The position numbers were made by a program, and so were the translations under genes. Under the pieces are notes generated by a model, which made no database searches, was not told the origin of the DNA, and was given only the letters and a program-made list of their open reading frames with translations. Shown here piece after piece: positions 5,310 through 7,404 of a stretch of 7,404 nucleotides of DNA. The first letter of the stretch is position 1. The number at the start of each line of letters is the position of its first letter. Origin of the DNA: Holophagales bacterium (GTDB lineage Bacteria; Acidobacteriota; Holophagae; Holophagales; Holophagaceae); assembly GCA_031256155.1 (NCBI GenBank), contig JAIRRD010000099.1:1-7404 (forward strand). Direction: 5' to 3'.

Positions 5310-5924
5310 TTATTTTGCTTCTTCTTTGCGGCGCAGTCCAATTCGTTCACTTAGAGCTCCTGTGAGCCTTTCGTCCGATTTCACTAATTGATCAAGTATT
5401 TTAGCGGCTTTTTTTGGCGCTATAGATGACATTAGAGCTACAGCTACGTCCATGTTGGTTTTTGCCAGTTCTTCAATGGCTAAACTTGCGGAATTGGGAT
5501 CCATGGCTTCATACGTTCTAATCAGTTGGTCACCAACCTCTTCGGGAATTTTTTTGCGGGCTTGTTCTTGCTCTTTTGTGCGTTGTTCTTGTTCGCGGAC
5601 ACGCTCTTGTTCGCGGACACGCTCTAATTCGCGGGTATATTCCTGCTCATTTTTTGCTTTTAATTCGTCAAGGGCTTTTTCTTTGGCTTTCAGTCTCTCC
5701 AGTTCTTGTTCCAAGGTTGCCTGGAGGGTGTTCAAACGCTGTTCAAATTGAGCCAAAGCGGCCTCTTTCTGTGATGCGGCTTTTTCTCTGGCCTGAACTT
5801 TTTCTGCCAACTCGCCGATTTTTAATCCCTCAGGCTGGCTTTTACTTTCCTGAGCTGACAGCCACAGGACACCGGCGGATAGAGCGGCGGGAATGATGAT
5901 CCAAAGTAGATTGCGTGGCGACAT
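5310..5924 (-). CDS. motE: MotE-like membrane-anchored coiled-coil protein with MgtE N-like C-terminus
   Basis: Residues 6-24 form one hydrophobic segment (LLWIIIPAALSAGVLWLSA), an uncleaved anchor. Residues about 33-126 are a highly charged coiled coil rich in Glu, Lys, Arg and Gln. Residues about 127-195 form an MgtE N-like helical domain (IPEEVGDQLIRTYEAMDPNSASLAIEEL). This is the COG3334 layout of MotE, known as a chaperone of the periplasmic motility protein MotC in Sinorhizobium; elsewhere the role is less clear. The gene follows fliJ by 15 bases and closes the flagellar block. Two starts are possible: ATG at 5936 has no ribosome site, while ATG at 5924 follows GAGG by six bases and is chosen (204 residues). 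The coiled coil contains an exact 18-bp tandem duplication (5588-5623) encoding RVREQE repeats. The symbol rests on architecture and context. Confidence 0.78.
   Translation of the reverse strand: MSPRNLLWIIIPAALSAGVLWLSAQESKSQPEGLKIGELAEKVQAREKAASQKEAALAQFEQRLNTLQATLEQELERLKAKEKALDELKAKNEQEYTRELERVREQERVREQEQRTKEQEQARKKIPEEVGDQLIRTYEAMDPNSASLAIEELAKTNMDVAVALMSSIAPKKAAKILDQLVKSDERLTGALSERIGLRRKEEAK
5588..5623. repeat. 18-bp exact tandem duplication inside motE
   Basis: Two identical copies of CTTGTTCGCGGACACGCT (5588-5605 and 5606-5623) sit head to tail, with a decayed third copy after them (CTAATTCGCGGG). On the coding strand this gives repeated RVREQE in the coiled coil. The unit is a multiple of three, so it keeps frame. 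Exact identity suggests a recent slip or duplication. Confidence 0.85.
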
Positions 5925-5930
5925 GTTCCA

Positions 5931-5934
5931 CCTC
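5931..5934 (-). promoter_or_regulatory. ribosome binding site deciding the motE start
   Basis: GAGG on the minus strand, six bases before ATG 5924 and between the fliJ stop and that start. It contains part of the upstream ATG (5936-5934), which makes that upstream ATG an unlikely start. Confidence 0.65.
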
Positions 5935-5939
5935 ATTTG

Positions 5940-6398
5940 TCAGGACGCTTTTGGCGATTTGAACTGGTAACGCAGTACCGCAAGTTCATCGGCCTGCTGT
6001 TGTTCTTCTTTAGAGACTTCAAAATTGTATTGCGCTTGACGGCGTTCCTTCAAGCGCAAAAGAGTCAGGTGCTCGCGATGGGCTTTTGTTAACGCTTGCC
6101 TTGCTTCATCCACAAGTATTTGAACTCGTGCAATTTCCATGCTAGTTTCACTTATTTTACGCTCTATTGAAACTAAAAATCTTTCGATCGAACGCCATAG
6201 TTCCATGTTTACAGACTGGCCTTGTTTTACGCGGCGCTGTTGGATTGTTTCGTTTTGAAGTTCTTTTAACGATTCCAAACTGTCCGATAAGTTTTGTAGT
6301 TCTCCCATGAGTTTGCCTAGCAGACGTTGGGCATCTTTTTTCTTGGCCTCCCGAATCTTGAGGAGTGAGGCGAGGCGAAATGTGAATTGTTTTGCCAT
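5940..6398 (-). CDS. fliJ: flagellar export protein FliJ
   Basis: FliJ is the central stalk-like protein of the flagellar type III export ATPase. It inserts into the FliI hexamer and links it to the export gate FlhA. The 152-residue product has the family size and opening, FTFRLASLLKIREAKKKDAQ, and is almost wholly predicted alpha-helical coiled coil, with long charged helices and no membrane segment. Primary sequence is poorly conserved in FliJ, so the call leans on this N-terminal pattern and on position directly after fliI. Its ATG follows the fliI TGA by one base (TGACATG), with only a weak GGTG ribosome site, which indicates translational coupling. motE follows after 15 bases. Confidence 0.88.
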   Translation of the reverse strand: MAKQFTFRLASLLKIREAKKKDAQRLLGKLMGELQNLSDSLESLKELQNETIQQRRVKQGQSVNMELWRSIERFLVSIERKISETSMEIARVQILVDEARQALTKAHREHLTLLRLKERRQAQYNFEVSKEEQQQADELAVLRYQFKSPKAS

Positions 6399-6399
6399 G

Positions 6400-7404
6400 T
6401 CACACCGCTTGAGTTAAATATTGACTCAAGTCTACTCCAAATATCTTACCCATGTCCAGAAAAGTTTGGTGATAAGTGGATTCTTCCGCTACGGCTTGAC
6501 ACAAAAAGGCTTGTATAGCTGGATTGAACTGTATAGCTTGATCAATTTGGGGGCTTGATCCGCGTGTGTACGCGCCAATCTGAATCAAATCCTCGGCATC
6601 ATTATACGTTGCCATGAGATCGCGTATTTTGGCGCAGAGCTGTTTTTGCTCTGATAGTGCCAGTGCTGAAAAAAGCCTGGATATGCTGGGCAAAACATCA
6701 ATAGCGGGGTAGTGGTTTCTGCCAGCGAGCTTTCTGGAAAGAACTATGTGTCCGTCTAAAATACCTCGTACTGTATCCGCTATGGGTTCGTTCATGTCGT
6801 CACCTTCGACCAGTACGGTATAAATACCTGTGATAGAGCCATTTTCTTCAAAATTGCCAGCGCGTTCCATCAATTTCGGCAACAGGGCGAATACAGAAGG
6901 CGTATAGCCTCGGCTGGAGGGCGGTTCACCTGCAGAAAGCCCAACTTCCCGCTGTGCCATAGCAAAGCGGGTTACAGAGTCCATCATCATAAGTACGTCT
7001 TTGCCTTTGTGCATGAAGTACTCCGCAACGGCAGTTCCGGCTAAGGCGCAACGCAAGCGAAGCAGAGGAGTCTGATCTGAAGTCGCCACTATTACGACAC
7101 TTCTTCGCAAGCCCTCTTCGCCTAAATCATTTTCAATGAATTCTTTTAATTCACGGCCACGCTCTCCAACAAGGACAATGACATTCACGTCCGCGCTGGT
7201 GTTTCTGGCTATCATTCCCAATAATGTTGACTTGCCAACGCCAGAGCCAGCAAAAATTCCAATGCGCTGACCTTTCCCAAGTGTCAACATTCCGTCAATC
7301 GCACGGACACCTGTAGACAATACTTCATTAATGCGTCTTCGCTTCATTGGGTTTGGGGGGGCGTTATTGACGGGAACCCTGGAGTGAATGTGGATTGCGG
7401 GACC
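6400..7404 (-). CDS. fliI: flagellum-specific ATPase FliI (5' partial)
   Basis: FliI is the hexameric ATPase of the flagellar export apparatus, related to F1 beta subunits, acting at the cytoplasmic base of the flagellum. The frame stays open from an internal ATG at 7347 to the right edge, and the extra 19 codons read VPVNNAPPNPMKRRRI, the normal FliI stretch before LSTGVRAID. The gene therefore runs out of the window and roughly the first 100 residues are missing. In the visible 334 residues are the Walker A loop AGSGVGKST (52-60, K58), the catalytic GERGRE (80-85), Walker B ending in D142 (VLMMMDSVTRF), the FliI/YscN-type PPSSRGYTPSVF, and the ATPase signature PAIDVLPSISR. All ATPase residues are intact. 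It is distinguished from an injectisome ATPase by the fliJ and motE neighbours. The fliJ start lies one base after its stop. Confidence 0.95.
   Translation of the reverse strand, partial: GPAIHIHSRVPVNNAPPNPMKRRRINEVLSTGVRAIDGMLTLGKGQRIGIFAGSGVGKSTLLGMIARNTSADVNVIVLVGERGRELKEFIENDLGEEGLRRSVVIVATSDQTPLLRLRCALAGTAVAEYFMHKGKDVLMMMDSVTRFAMAQREVGLSAGEPPSSRGYTPSVFALLPKLMERAGNFEENGSITGIYTVLVEGDDMNEPIADTVRGILDGHIVLSRKLAGRNHYPAIDVLPSISRLFSALALSEQKQLCAKIRDLMATYNDAEDLIQIGAYTRGSSPQIDQAIQFNPAIQAFLCQAVAEESTYHQTFLDMGKIFGVDLSQYLTQAV

Overview
The window suggests a flagellated Gram-negative bacterium with moderate GC content that makes isoprenoids by the MEP route. The order fliI-fliJ-motE, the free-standing double-receiver response regulator, and the styles of IspG and FliI would suit Desulfovibrionales or another deltaproteobacterial-type lineage. 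That placement is a guess from protein style and is not established by anything decisive here. No rRNA, tRNA, insertion sequence, phage gene or CRISPR array was seen.

Left part (1-3030, all minus strand). From the promoter side the order is a DinB-fold protein (2382-2897), a 39-codon gene remnant (2215-2334), ispG (1151-2233), yidD (837-1151) and plsC (4-768). A good promoter (TATAAT with TTGATT, 2988-3014) lies upstream of the DinB gene, and no strong promoter was found between it and ispG, so the genes may share a transcript. ispG and yidD share one base (TAATG), and plsC follows yidD after 68 bases. The ispG-yidD-plsC group covers isoprenoid precursor synthesis, membrane protein insertion and phospholipid synthesis. 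The remnant reads like the first 28 or so residues of a DUF91/NucS-like nuclease-family protein cut off at the ispG start.

Middle part (3030-4354). An EamA-family (DMT superfamily) membrane transporter on the minus strand (3155-4045) is bracketed by long inverted repeats. A near-perfect 17-bp hairpin and a GC-rich dyad element lie after its stop. A 16-bp imperfect stem and a perfect 17-bp hairpin lie before its start. None has the U-run of a classical terminator. The 309 bases between the transporter start and the divergent response regulator hold two of these hairpins, a possible promoter for the transporter and an AT-rich stretch.

Right part (4355-7404). A plus-strand response regulator (4355-5164) has two receiver domains. 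The first lacks the phosphorylatable aspartate (Ala in its place), while the second has the full catalytic set. It runs convergently into a minus-strand flagellar block: fliI (partial, running off the right edge), fliJ and a MotE-like membrane-anchored coiled-coil protein, spaced 1 and about 15 bases apart. FliI and FliJ power and regulate flagellar type III export, and MotE-like proteins assist the motor or stator side. The regulator may therefore belong to motility control, but this rests on proximity only.

Most of the window is ordinary core genome. Items for a second look are the nuclease-like remnant fused to the ispG leader, the hairpins around the transporter, the GC-rich dyad element, the pseudo-receiver and the extended N-terminus of YidD.
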